Source: Klenkia brasiliensis
GTDB taxonomy: Bacteria; Actinomycetota; Actinomycetes; Mycobacteriales; Geodermatophilaceae
DNA: 64,000 bases
Assembly (NCBI RefSeq): GCF_900100695.1
Contig: NZ_FNCF01000001.1
Coordinates: forward strand, 402,060 to 466,059
Direction: 5' to 3'
This document shows positions 26,201 through 33,890 of the stretch, piece after piece. The notes under the pieces are model-generated. The model was not told the DNA's origin, searched no databases, and saw nothing but the letters and a program-made list of their open reading frames with translations. Both the position numbers and the translations under genes were made by a program. Position 1 is the first letter of the stretch. The number at the start of each line of letters is the position of its first letter.

Positions 26201-26897
26201 CGACGTCCCACGCGCCGTCGTCCCCACCTGCCTGGGCGGTGGCCGGGCGCGAACCGCCGGCCGCGAGCACGGTGACGACCATCGCGTCGACGGTGCGCAG
26301 CACGTCGAGCATCGCGGGGTCCACGGCGCGCAGCGAGGCCGTGTAGACCGGCACCGGCACCCCGCCGGCGGTCTCGACCGCGGCGCACAGGGAGTCCACG
26401 AACGCGGTGTTCCCGGCCAGGTGGTGCGCCCGGTAGTACAGGACGGCGACCCGCGGCCCGGTCGCGGTGGTGGCCCGGTCGACCACGCCCCAGGCGGGTG
26501 CCTCGGCGGGCCGCTCGAAGCCCTCGCCGTCCAGCAGCACGGTGTCGGCGAGGAAGCGGTGCAGCTGCACGATGTTCTCGGGGCCGCCCTGCGCGAGGTA
26601 GGCGTGCGCCTCGGTGGCCACGCCCATCGGCACGGTCGAGAGCTCCATCAGCTCGGCGTCGGGCAGCTGCTCCCCGCCCAGCACCACCACCGGGACGCCG
26701 AGGCCCAGCAGCGGGGCCACCATGTCCTCGTACTTCCGCCGCGACCCGAGGATGCGGAAGACCACGAGGTCGGTGCCGCGGGCGAACTCGACGAGGTCGC
26801 CGACGCGGTAGGGGTTGCCCAGCCGCCACCCGGAGTCGCTCGTGCGGGCGGCGAGCAGGTCGGTGTCGGACGTGGACAGCAGCGTGAAGGTGCGCAC
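23283..26897 (-). CDS. cobN: Cobaltochelatase subunit CobN
   Basis: Large subunit of the ATP-dependent cobalt chelatase that inserts Co2+ into hydrogenobyrinic acid a,c-diamide in the aerobic pathway. 1,204 residues, near the family norm of about 1,200-1,270. Recognisable segments include [84 protein letters not shown] and, near the end, [21 protein letters not shown]. The ATPase partner is the gene at the right edge. The GTG start has GGAAGG 6 nt upstream and lies about 40 nt downstream of a cobalamin riboswitch, which should repress it when B12 is plentiful. Confidence 0.96.
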   Translation of the reverse strand: [1204 protein letters not shown]

Positions 26898-26934
26898 CGT
26901 GAGCCTTCCCCCGGGTCCGCGCCCGGAGTTCGTG

Positions 26935-27037
26935 GGGCACGGCAGCCGCAGTGTCTGGCTCCCCCCGAGGGGGTCACAGTGGCGGGACCGCACCGGGGTC
27001 GCACCGGTTTCCTGCGCACTGCCGTGGTTGGCGCCGA
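26935..27037 (-). promoter_or_regulatory. Cobalamin riboswitch upstream of cobN
   Basis: On the minus strand the leader contains GCAGGAAACCGGTGCGA, CCGGTGCGGTCCCGCCACTG, a C-rich/G-rich hairpin, and GGAGCCAGACACTGC with closing GCAGTGC...GGC pairs, the conserved core of the adenosylcobalamin riboswitch (B12 box). It lies between the PP2C-type phosphatase gene and cobN, with only 40 nt to the cobN start, so control probably acts by hiding the ribosome binding site. Confidence 0.93.
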
Positions 27038-27039
27038 CG

Positions 27040-28776
27040 CTACCCGGCGGTCCCGGGCAGGTCGGGCACGACGGCCGGGCCGGCCTCCCACGGGCGGGGC
27101 AGGTCCTCGGGGTGGGCGCGCAGCGCGATGAGGGCGACGTCGTCCTCGGGGTGGCGGGGCACCGTGGCCAGCACCCGGTCGCACAGCTCGTCCAGGCCCA
27201 CCCCGGCGCGCACCAGCCGGCCCACGACCTGCACCAGCCGGGCGGTGCCGGCGTCCAGGTCGCTGCCGCGGCGCTCGACCAGGCCGTCGGTGTGCAGCAG
27301 CAGGGTGCTGCCCGGCGGCAGGGGGACCTCGTGGTCGTGCCGCGGGGCGGTGTGGTCGACCCCGAGCAGCAGGTCGCGGCCCTCGAGCAGCACCACGTCG
27401 CCGTCGGGGTCGACCAGCAGCGGCGCGGGGTGGCCGGCGTTGGACCAGCGCAGCAGCCGGCCGGCGCCGGTCTGCTCCACCCGGGCGACCAGCACGGTGG
27501 CCAGCGTGCCGACGTCGAGCCCGGCGACCGCGCGGTCCAGGGTGGTCAGCACCTGCGCCGGCGTCCCGCCCGCGGCCCACACGATGCCGCGCAGCACGTT
27601 GCGCAACTGGCCCATCGCCGCGGCGGCCTCCCGGTCGTGGCCGGTGACGTCGCCGATCACCAGGTGGGTCGCGCCGTCCGGGCCGAGGAACGCGTCGTAC
27701 CAGTCACCGCCGACCTGCGCCTCGGCCGCGGCCGGCACGTACCGCGGCACCACGTGCAGGTGGTCGGGCTCGGGCGGGGCGGTGAGCAGCGAGCGCTGCA
27801 GCGTCTCGGCCAGCCGGGCCACCGCCGAGGCCGCCTCCGCGGCGGCGCCGGCGGAGGCGATCCGGGTCAGGGTCTGGGCGGTGAGGGCACCCAGCGCGCT
27901 GACGAACTCGCGGTCGGCCGGCCGCCAGTACCGGTCGACCCGCTGCCCGAGGGCCAGCGACCCGATCAGCCGGTTCGCCGACCGCAGCGGCACCGAGCAC
28001 CCCGACCGCACACCCGAACGGCGCCAGACGCCGACCCCGCCGGGGAACAGCCGCGCCGCGGTCTCCAGGTCGGGCACGAAGTGCGCCCGGCCGTGGACGG
28101 CGGAGTCGACCATCGGCAGCGGGAAGTCGGCCGGGAGCCGGCGGACGGTGTCGACCGTCTGGGCGTCCAGGGGCGCGTCGACGTAGGTGGTGACCGCCGA
28201 CCCGTCGTCGTCGGTCACGCAGAGGATGACCCCCGTGGTGCCCAGCGTCGCCGCGGCGTGCCGGGTGACCACGGCCAGGGCGGCACCGACGGTCTCCGCG
28301 CCGCCCAGCTCCTCGGCGACGGTCACCAGCCCCGCCATCCGGGTGGCGTCGGCGAACTGCTGCTGGGCGGCCTCGCGGCCGTCGGTCACGTCGACGTTGG
28401 TGCCGACCATCCGCACGGGCGCGCCGGTGTCGTCCTGGAGCACCCGGCCCAGCGCGGCGACCCACCGGACGGCGCCGTCGGGGTGCACCACCCGGAACTC
28501 CACGTCGAGCAGGTCACCTCCGACGATGGCCTCGTCGAGGGCCCCCTGCACCACCGGCCGGTCGTCGGGGTGGATGGCCAGGTCGATGTCGGCGACGGTG
28601 CCGGTGAGCTCGACCCCGCTCAGGCCGAAGATCGCCCGGCTGCGGTCGTCCCAGACCAGCTCGTCGGTGCGCAGGTCCCAGTCCCACAGGCCCAGGCCCG
28701 CCGCCGAGGTCGCCACGGCGAGCCGGGCCAGGAGCACGTCCCGGTCACCGGCGACCTCACCACGCGTCGTGGCCAC
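27040..28776 (-). CDS. PAS-GAF-PP2C (RsbU/SpoIIE-type) serine phosphatase
   Basis: A 578-residue signalling phosphatase. Order: a PAS domain (about residues 20-130, GLWDWDLRTDELVWDD, PAC end GTNVDVTDGREAA), a GAF domain (about 145-300, SGCSVPLRSANRLIGSLALG), and a SpoIIE/PP2C catalytic domain (about 340-555) with GGDWYDAFLGPDG, LVIGDVTGHDREAAA, SNAGHPAPLLV and LLHTDGLVERRG, which supply the metal-binding Asp residues. Such proteins dephosphorylate anti-anti-sigma factors, but no anti-sigma partner is nearby. The GTG start has no ribosome binding site; CATACT ends 6 nt upstream, which suggests a leaderless message. Confidence 0.9.
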   Translation of the reverse strand: MATTRGEVAGDRDVLLARLAVATSAAGLGLWDWDLRTDELVWDDRSRAIFGLSGVELTGTVADIDLAIHPDDRPVVQGALDEAIVGGDLLDVEFRVVHPDGAVRWVAALGRVLQDDTGAPVRMVGTNVDVTDGREAAQQQFADATRMAGLVTVAEELGGAETVGAALAVVTRHAAATLGTTGVILCVTDDDGSAVTTYVDAPLDAQTVDTVRRLPADFPLPMVDSAVHGRAHFVPDLETAARLFPGGVGVWRRSGVRSGCSVPLRSANRLIGSLALGQRVDRYWRPADREFVSALGALTAQTLTRIASAGAAAEAASAVARLAETLQRSLLTAPPEPDHLHVVPRYVPAAAEAQVGGDWYDAFLGPDGATHLVIGDVTGHDREAAAAMGQLRNVLRGIVWAAGGTPAQVLTTLDRAVAGLDVGTLATVLVARVEQTGAGRLLRWSNAGHPAPLLVDPDGDVVLLEGRDLLLGVDHTAPRHDHEVPLPPGSTLLLHTDGLVERRGSDLDAGTARLVQVVGRLVRAGVGLDELCDRVLATVPRHPEDDVALIALRAHPEDLPRPWEAGPAVVPDLPGTAG

Positions 28777-28782
28777 GCGGGC

Positions 28783-28788
28783 AGTATG
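28783..28788 (-). promoter_or_regulatory. -10-like hexamer for a leaderless transcript
   Basis: CATACT on the minus strand, 6 nt from the GTG of the PP2C phosphatase gene, the same spacing seen between TAATCT and the argG GTG. No convincing -35 was found. Confidence 0.35.
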
Positions 28789-28812
28789 CGGTACGGCAAC
28801 CTCCGGAATCGA

Positions 28813-28855
28813 GCACCACGCGGTGGCCCGCTGCCCCCGGGCCACCGCGCGGTGC
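28813..28855 (-). terminator. Strong hairpin after the acyl-CoA ligase gene
   Basis: Two 18-nt arms (28813-28830 and 28838-28855) pair at 17 of 18 positions around a 7-nt loop, starting 2 nt after the ligase stop. No U-tract follows. Probable terminator that separates the ligase operon from the PP2C phosphatase gene. Confidence 0.65.
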
Positions 28856-28857
28856 AC

Positions 28858-30513
28858 TCACCCCCGGGCGCGCAGCTCGCGCCGCAGGATCTTGCCGGTG
28901 GTGGTCTTGGGGAGCTCCTCGACCACCTCGACGTACCGCGGGTACTTGTAGGCCGCCATCCGCTCCTTGGCCCAGGCGATGACCTCGTCGGGGTCGACCG
29001 TGGCGCCCGGCTTGGTCGAGACGTAGGCCTTGACGGTCTCGCCGCGCACCTCGTCGGGGATGCCCACCACGGCGACCTCGCGGACGGCGGGGTGCCCGTA
29101 GAGCACGTCCTCCACCTCGCGCGGCCACACCTTGTAGCCGGCCGCGTTGATCATGTCCTTCTTGCGGTCGACCAGGAAGAACCAGCCCTGCGCGTCCATG
29201 AACCCGACGTCGCCGGTGCGCAGCTCCCCGCCGGGGATGGACTCCGCGGTCGCGTCGGGCCGCTCCCAATAGCCGGGCACGACCTGGGGACCTGCGGTGG
29301 CGAACTCGCCCACCTCGCCGACCGGCACCTCCTCGCCGTCCTCCCCGAGCACCCGCACCACGGTGTCGTAGACCGGCACCCCGACGCTGAGCGCGCCGGA
29401 GTTCTCGTCGACCGGGGCCTTCACGCCCATCGGCACGCCGTGCGAGGGGCTGTTGGTCTCGGTCAGCCCGTAGATGTTGTGCACGTAGACGCCGAGCTTG
29501 TCCTCCAGCTGGTCGGTGACCGCCGGGGCGATCGGCGCCCCGCCGGAGTAGACCGCCCTCAGCGAGGAGAAGTCCTCGCGGGTGGCGCCGGCGGCGTTGC
29601 CCAGCGCGATGAACACCGCGATGGCGCCGACGGTGAAGGTCGGCCGGTGCTCCCGGATGGCCTCGAGCACCACGTCGGGGTGGAACCGGTGGGCGATGAC
29701 CAGCGGGCAGCCGACCAGCATCGCGATGGCCACGTGCCCGATCAGCCCGGTGATGTGGAACAGCGGGGCCACGCCCAGCACCACGTCGTCCGGGCCCAGC
29801 CGCATCCACTCGCGGTAGGTGCAGGCGTTGAACGTCATGGTCGAGTGCGTGTTCATCGCACCCTTGGGCCGGCCGGTGGTGCCCGAGGTGTAGGTCAGCA
29901 CCCCGATGTCGTCGCCGGACAGCTCGACCGGGGGCGGCTGCTGACCGGCGAACCGGGTGGCCAGCTCGTCGAGGTCGGTGGTGCCCTCGGGGGTGCTCTT
30001 CGTCGTCCCCTCGAACAGCCGGGGGTCGGCGCGGGTCTGGTGGTCCAGCCCCGAGCAGGTGATGACCGTGCGCACCGACGTCTCCGGCAGCACGCCCCGG
30101 GCGACCGTGTCGTACAGCTCGTCCAGGCACAGCAGCGCCGTGGCCCCGGAGTCGGTGAGCAGGTAGGTCAGCTCGGCGGCCTTGTTCATCGGGTTGATCG
30201 CCACCGCGGCCCCGCCGGCCTTCCACGCGCCCAGCAGACCGATGACGAAGGCGGGGTCGTTCTGCACGTAGAGGCCCATCCGGTCGCCGCGGGCGAAACC
30301 GCCCTCCAGCAGCCCCAGGGCGAGGGCGTCGGAGGCGGCGTCGAGGTCGGCGTAGGTCAGGGTGCCGTCGAAGTACCTGATGGCGACCGCGTCGGGCGTC
30401 GCCGCGGTGGTGGCCCGGAAGACGTCGAGCAGCGTGGCGTGCTCGGGCGTGATCGAGGCCGGCTGACCCTCCCCGTAGAGGGCCAGCCACGGCTTGTCGG
30501 TGTAGACGCTCAC
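28858..30513 (-). CDS. Class I adenylate-forming acyl-CoA ligase
   Basis: Activates a carboxylic acid with ATP and CoA. The 551-residue protein has the AMP-binding motif LTYTSGTTGRPKGAM (P-loop-like A3), AVYSGGAPIA (A4), NIYGLTETNS (A5), ELRTGDVGFMD (A7), VDRKKDMINAAGYKVWP (A8 hinge) and catalytic Lys in TTTGKILRREL (A10). It is nearest to the long/medium-chain fatty acyl-CoA synthetase group. The GTG start overlaps the stop of the cyclase gene, so both are made together. With the regulator and the divergent acyl-CoA dehydrogenase this looks like a degradation module for an unusual acid. Confidence 0.93.
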   Translation of the reverse strand: MSVYTDKPWLALYGEGQPASITPEHATLLDVFRATTAATPDAVAIRYFDGTLTYADLDAASDALALGLLEGGFARGDRMGLYVQNDPAFVIGLLGAWKAGGAAVAINPMNKAAELTYLLTDSGATALLCLDELYDTVARGVLPETSVRTVITCSGLDHQTRADPRLFEGTTKSTPEGTTDLDELATRFAGQQPPPVELSGDDIGVLTYTSGTTGRPKGAMNTHSTMTFNACTYREWMRLGPDDVVLGVAPLFHITGLIGHVAIAMLVGCPLVIAHRFHPDVVLEAIREHRPTFTVGAIAVFIALGNAAGATREDFSSLRAVYSGGAPIAPAVTDQLEDKLGVYVHNIYGLTETNSPSHGVPMGVKAPVDENSGALSVGVPVYDTVVRVLGEDGEEVPVGEVGEFATAGPQVVPGYWERPDATAESIPGGELRTGDVGFMDAQGWFFLVDRKKDMINAAGYKVWPREVEDVLYGHPAVREVAVVGIPDEVRGETVKAYVSTKPGATVDPDEVIAWAKERMAAYKYPRYVEVVEELPKTTTGKILRRELRARG

Positions 30514-31478
30514 TTGATCGCCAGCGGGTTCACCGGCGACCCCGAGCCCAGGTGCACCTTGAGCGGGGCGGCGGCGTACAGGAACGTGTACTGGCCGTCC
30601 TCGGCGCAGCTGTCGGCCAGGGTCTCCAGGTCGGCGATCTCGGTGAGGGTGACCCCGAGGTTGCGCATCAGCGCGCTGTGCAGCGGCAGCGCCGTCCCGT
30701 TGTTGGGGTCGAAGGTGACCTCGTTGGCGATGGTGTCGGTGACCAGGTTGGGGATCTCCATCTCCTGGAACCACTGCACCAGCTCGGGGCTGTACACCAG
30801 GCCCGGCTCGCAGAAGCCCTCGTAGAAGGCCTCGCCCTGGTCGTGGAACAACTGCAGGAAGTTCGTGCGGATGACCAGCACGTCCCGCTTCTGGATCTCC
30901 ACACCCTGCGCCCGCGCGCACTCCTCGAGGTCGGCGTGGGTGAACGTCTCGGCCTTGTCCAGCGTGCGCTTGCCGCGGAAGCGGGCCATGTCGAGCAGGA
31001 TGCCGCGGCCGACCACGCCCTTCTGCGCGATGGGCTCGACGCTGGCCTTCTGCAGGCCGCCGACGGTCGTGCGGGCGTCGAATCCGTTCCAGATCTTGCC
31101 GCCGTACCAGACGTGGCCCAGCGCGTCGTACTGCGTGGACCCCTGCAGGAACGCGTTGATCTTGTCGTCGGCGTAGTGCAGCCCGCCGGGGTAGGACGGG
31201 GCGTCGGAGCCGTCCCAGCTGGACTCGTCGAGGATCTGCGTGCGCTCGGCCGGCGTGCGGCCCGGCCAGACCGGGTCGCCCTTGGGGTCGCCGATCAGGC
31301 GCTGCAGGGTGTGCACCTCGCCCTTCTTCACGTGCGCGATGCCGCGCAGCACCTCGTCGGCGGTGAGGTAGTTCAGCGCACCCACCTCGTCGTCGGGGCC
31401 CCACTTGCCCCAGTTGGTCGGCGAGTCGGCGAGCAGGTCGGTCAGGTCGGGGACCGCGGGCTTCTCGGTGCTGGTCAT
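30510..31478 (-). CDS. Cyclase family protein (metal-dependent hydrolase)
   Basis: A 322-residue member of the cyclase/kynurenine formamidase-like family (PF04199). Visible family segments are NWGKWGPDDEVGALNYLT near the N-terminus, DALGHVWYGGKIWNGF (the metal-binding His/Asp region), GVVGRGILLDMARFRG, and VEIQKRDVLVIRTNFLQLF. These enzymes hydrolyse cyclic amides, lactones or formamides. The ATG has GAGGAGA 4 nt upstream. Placed directly before the acyl-CoA ligase with a 4-base overlap, it may open a ring or hydrolyse an ester to give the acid that the ligase activates; this is inference. Confidence 0.88.
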   Translation of the reverse strand: MTSTEKPAVPDLTDLLADSPTNWGKWGPDDEVGALNYLTADEVLRGIAHVKKGEVHTLQRLIGDPKGDPVWPGRTPAERTQILDESSWDGSDAPSYPGGLHYADDKINAFLQGSTQYDALGHVWYGGKIWNGFDARTTVGGLQKASVEPIAQKGVVGRGILLDMARFRGKRTLDKAETFTHADLEECARAQGVEIQKRDVLVIRTNFLQLFHDQGEAFYEGFCEPGLVYSPELVQWFQEMEIPNLVTDTIANEVTFDPNNGTALPLHSALMRNLGVTLTEIADLETLADSCAEDGQYTFLYAAAPLKVHLGSGSPVNPLAIK

Positions 31479-31557
31479 GTCGTCTCCTCGTCGAGCGGCA
31501 GGGACCACCACGACCGGACGCTCGTCCGGTCGGCGCTGGCGTGCAGGATGATGCAGG

Positions 31558-32460
31558 TCACACCCGAGGGGGGTCAAGGTCGTCGCGACGGTCTCGCAAC
31601 GCTCCCCCGCCCAGCAGTCGCAGGGCGTAGTCGACGTACTGCGCAGCGACCTCCTCGGGCGTCAGCGGTCCCCCCGGCCGGAACCACTGCGGGATCGCGG
31701 TGCACAGCGTGACGACGGCGCGGGCGCCCGCGCGGGGGTCGGCGACCGACAGCTGACCGGCGGCCACGGCGGCGGCCACCTCCTCGTCGACCGCCTGCTG
31801 CTGGGCCCGCCGGATCCCGGCCACCCGCTGGTAGTCCACCGGGGCGAGGCTGCGCATCTCGCTGGCCCCGAGGAAGGCCGTGGCCCGCCGGTGGGAGTGG
31901 AACAGCGCCAGGCACTCGACCAGCAGCGCCACCCGCTGGACCGGGTCGCCACCCGCGGCGCGGGCGCCGCGGACCCGGGCGTCGAGGTCGGCCATCGTGC
32001 GGTCGAGCAGCGCGACGAGCATGTCGTACTTGCTCTCGTAGTAGTGGTAGAGGCCGGAGACCGACAGCCCCGCGCGCGCGGCGATCGTCCGGATCGTCGA
32101 CCCGTGGTACCCGACCTCGACGAAGCCGGCCAGGGCCGCGGTCAGCGCCGGGTCCAGCCGCAGCGGGCCGTAGCGGCGCCAGTCCTCGTCGGCGGGCGGC
32201 GGCGGGCCCGCGGCCGGCAACCCGGTGAGGACGCCGGGGCCCGGGCCGCGGCCGTCGGGGTCGAAGACCCGGGCCACCGGGACGCCGAGCAGGTCGGCGA
32301 TGGCCGCGACCCGGACGGCGCTGACGCCGGTGTGCCCGTTCTCCACCGCGCTCAACGTCGCCGGGCTCACGCCCAGGCCGGCCGCGAGCGCGCGCAGGGT
32401 GACCCCGCGCGCGGTGCGCAGCCGGCGGATCGAGGCGCCGATGCCCGCGTCCGTGCCCAT
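31558..32460 (-). CDS. XRE-TetR fusion transcriptional regulator
   Basis: A 300-residue regulator with two DNA-binding domains. Residues 5-65 form an XRE/Cro-type helix-turn-helix (SIRRLRTARGVTLRALAAGLGVSPATLSAVENGHTGVS, given here in parts: IRRLRTARG, LRALAAGLGVSPATLSAVENG). After a Pro/Gly-rich linker comes a TetR N-terminal domain (STIRTIAARAGLSVSGLYHYYESKYDML) and a TetR_C-like ligand domain. It lies 79 nt downstream of nothing but the divergent acyl-CoA dehydrogenase promoter and 79 nt before the cyclase gene on the same strand, so it probably controls the acyl-CoA module. ATG chosen; a GTG four codons upstream is also possible. Confidence 0.85.
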   Translation of the reverse strand: MGTDAGIGASIRRLRTARGVTLRALAAGLGVSPATLSAVENGHTGVSAVRVAAIADLLGVPVARVFDPDGRGPGPGVLTGLPAAGPPPPADEDWRRYGPLRLDPALTAALAGFVEVGYHGSTIRTIAARAGLSVSGLYHYYESKYDMLVALLDRTMADLDARVRGARAAGGDPVQRVALLVECLALFHSHRRATAFLGASEMRSLAPVDYQRVAGIRRAQQQAVDEEVAAAVAAGQLSVADPRAGARAVVTLCTAIPQWFRPGGPLTPEEVAAQYVDYALRLLGGGALRDRRDDLDPPRV

Positions 32461-32552
32461 CTCTCCGGCCACCCTCCTCGCCCGGGACCGTCGGACCCCG
32501 CTGTTAGCGTGCCGCCACCGTGCACCGGCGCACGTGTTCAGGAAGGCTGATC

Positions 32553-33788
32553 ATGACCCACTCCCTCGCCACCCCGTCAAGCCGCGCCACCGACCTGCAC
32601 GCCCGGATGGTGGACTTCCTGAGCGACCAGGTGCTGCCGGCCGAGGCGGAGTACGAGCAGTCGCGCCGCGAGGCCGGCCCGGACGGGCACGACGTCCCGC
32701 CGGTGGTGGAGAAGCTCAAGACCGAGGCGAAGGCCCAGGGCCTGTGGAATCTGTTCCTGCCCAGCGAGTCGGGGCTGACGCAGCTGGAGTACGCGCCGCT
32801 GGCCGAGCTGACCGGCTGGAGCCTGGACCTGTTCCCCGAGGCCACCAACTGCGCGGCGCCCGACACCGGGAACATGGAGCTGCTGCACCTGCTGGGCACG
32901 CCGGAGCAGAAGCAGCAGTGGCTCGAGCCGCTGCTGGCCGGGGAGATCCGGTCGGCGTTCGCGATGACCGAGCCGGCGGTGGCCAGCAGCGACGCCACCA
33001 ACATCGAGACCCGCATCGAGCGCGACGGCGGCGACTACGTCATCAACGGCCGCAAGTGGTGGACCTCGGGCGTGCTGGACCCGCGGTGCGCCGTGCTGGT
33101 GGTCATGGGCAAGACCGACCCGCAGGCGCCCAGGCACCGGCAGCAGTCGATGGTCGTCGTGCCGCGCGACACCCCGGGCATCACCGTCGAGCGCGACCTG
33201 CCGGTGTTCGGCCAGCACGACCAGCACGGCCACGGCGTGGTGCGCTTCGACGACGTCCGGGTGCCGGTGTCGTCGGTCATCGGCGAGGAGGGCGGCGGGT
33301 TCGCCGCCGCGCAGGCCCGGCTGGGGCCCGGGCGCATCCACCACTGCATGCGCGCGCTGGGCGCGGCCGAGCGGGCGCTGGCGATGATGGTCGCCCGGGT
33401 GACCGAGCGGGTCGCGTTCGGCAAGCCGCTGGCCGAGCAGGGCGTGGTGCAGCACCAGATCGCCGAGAGCCGCATCGAGCTCGACCAGGCCCGGCTGATC
33501 TGCCACCAGGCCTGCCAGGTCATCGACACGCAGGGCAACAAGGCGGCCAAGGACCTGGTCGCGATGGCCAAGGTCGCCGTCCCGCGGGCCGCGTCGAGCG
33601 TCATCGACCGGGCCATCCAGGTCCACGGCGGCGCCGGCGTCACCGACGTCACCCCGCTGGCCGCGATGGCCGGCTGGCACCGGGCGATGCGGCTGTTCGA
33701 CGGCCCCGACGAGGTGCACCTGCGGTCGCTGGCCAAGAGCGAGCTCGGCCGCGCACCCCTGGTCCCGCTCGCCCGGGTCACCGTCTAG
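32553..33788 (+). CDS. Acyl-CoA dehydrogenase (FadE2/ACAD11-like)
   Basis: FAD enzyme that oxidises an acyl-CoA at the alpha-beta bond, 411 residues. Signature segments: FAMTEPAVASSDATNIET (FAD/substrate site), INGRKWWTSG, the second domain RVAFGKPLAEQGVVQHQIAESRIELDQARL, and QVHGGAGVTDVTPLA with the FDGPDEVHLRSLAKSEL C-terminal end that is typical of the ACAD10/11 subgroup. AGGAAGG lies 7 nt before the ATG. Divergent from the XRE-TetR regulator gene with an 92-nt gap, which fits direct control by it. Likely partner of the acyl-CoA ligase on the other side. Confidence 0.93.
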   Translation: MTHSLATPSSRATDLHARMVDFLSDQVLPAEAEYEQSRREAGPDGHDVPPVVEKLKTEAKAQGLWNLFLPSESGLTQLEYAPLAELTGWSLDLFPEATNCAAPDTGNMELLHLLGTPEQKQQWLEPLLAGEIRSAFAMTEPAVASSDATNIETRIERDGGDYVINGRKWWTSGVLDPRCAVLVVMGKTDPQAPRHRQQSMVVVPRDTPGITVERDLPVFGQHDQHGHGVVRFDDVRVPVSSVIGEEGGGFAAAQARLGPGRIHHCMRALGAAERALAMMVARVTERVAFGKPLAEQGVVQHQIAESRIELDQARLICHQACQVIDTQGNKAAKDLVAMAKVAVPRAASSVIDRAIQVHGGAGVTDVTPLAAMAGWHRAMRLFDGPDEVHLRSLAKSELGRAPLVPLARVTV

Positions 33789-33890
33789 CCGGGTCACCCA
33801 CCGCCGCTCGCCGCCGGTGCAGCCGGCTGCGTTTGCCAGACCGGCACGGATCGTTGCGGGTCCGGCCGGGTGGGCGGCACCGTCGCCGGC

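Noticed and set aside
26898-26993. Upstream start for cobN
   Set aside because: This sequence is the 3' part of the cobalamin riboswitch and its linker.
23433-27131. A very long open frame on the plus strand opposite cobN
   Set aside because: It has low-complexity Arg/His/Gly/Val-rich composition and no recognisable domain, and it mirrors a clear cobN on the other strand. Such shadows arise from GC-rich codon use.
26815-30825. A 1,336-codon open frame on the plus strand
   Set aside because: Antisense to cobN, its riboswitch, the PP2C phosphatase and the acyl-CoA ligase, and without any domain.
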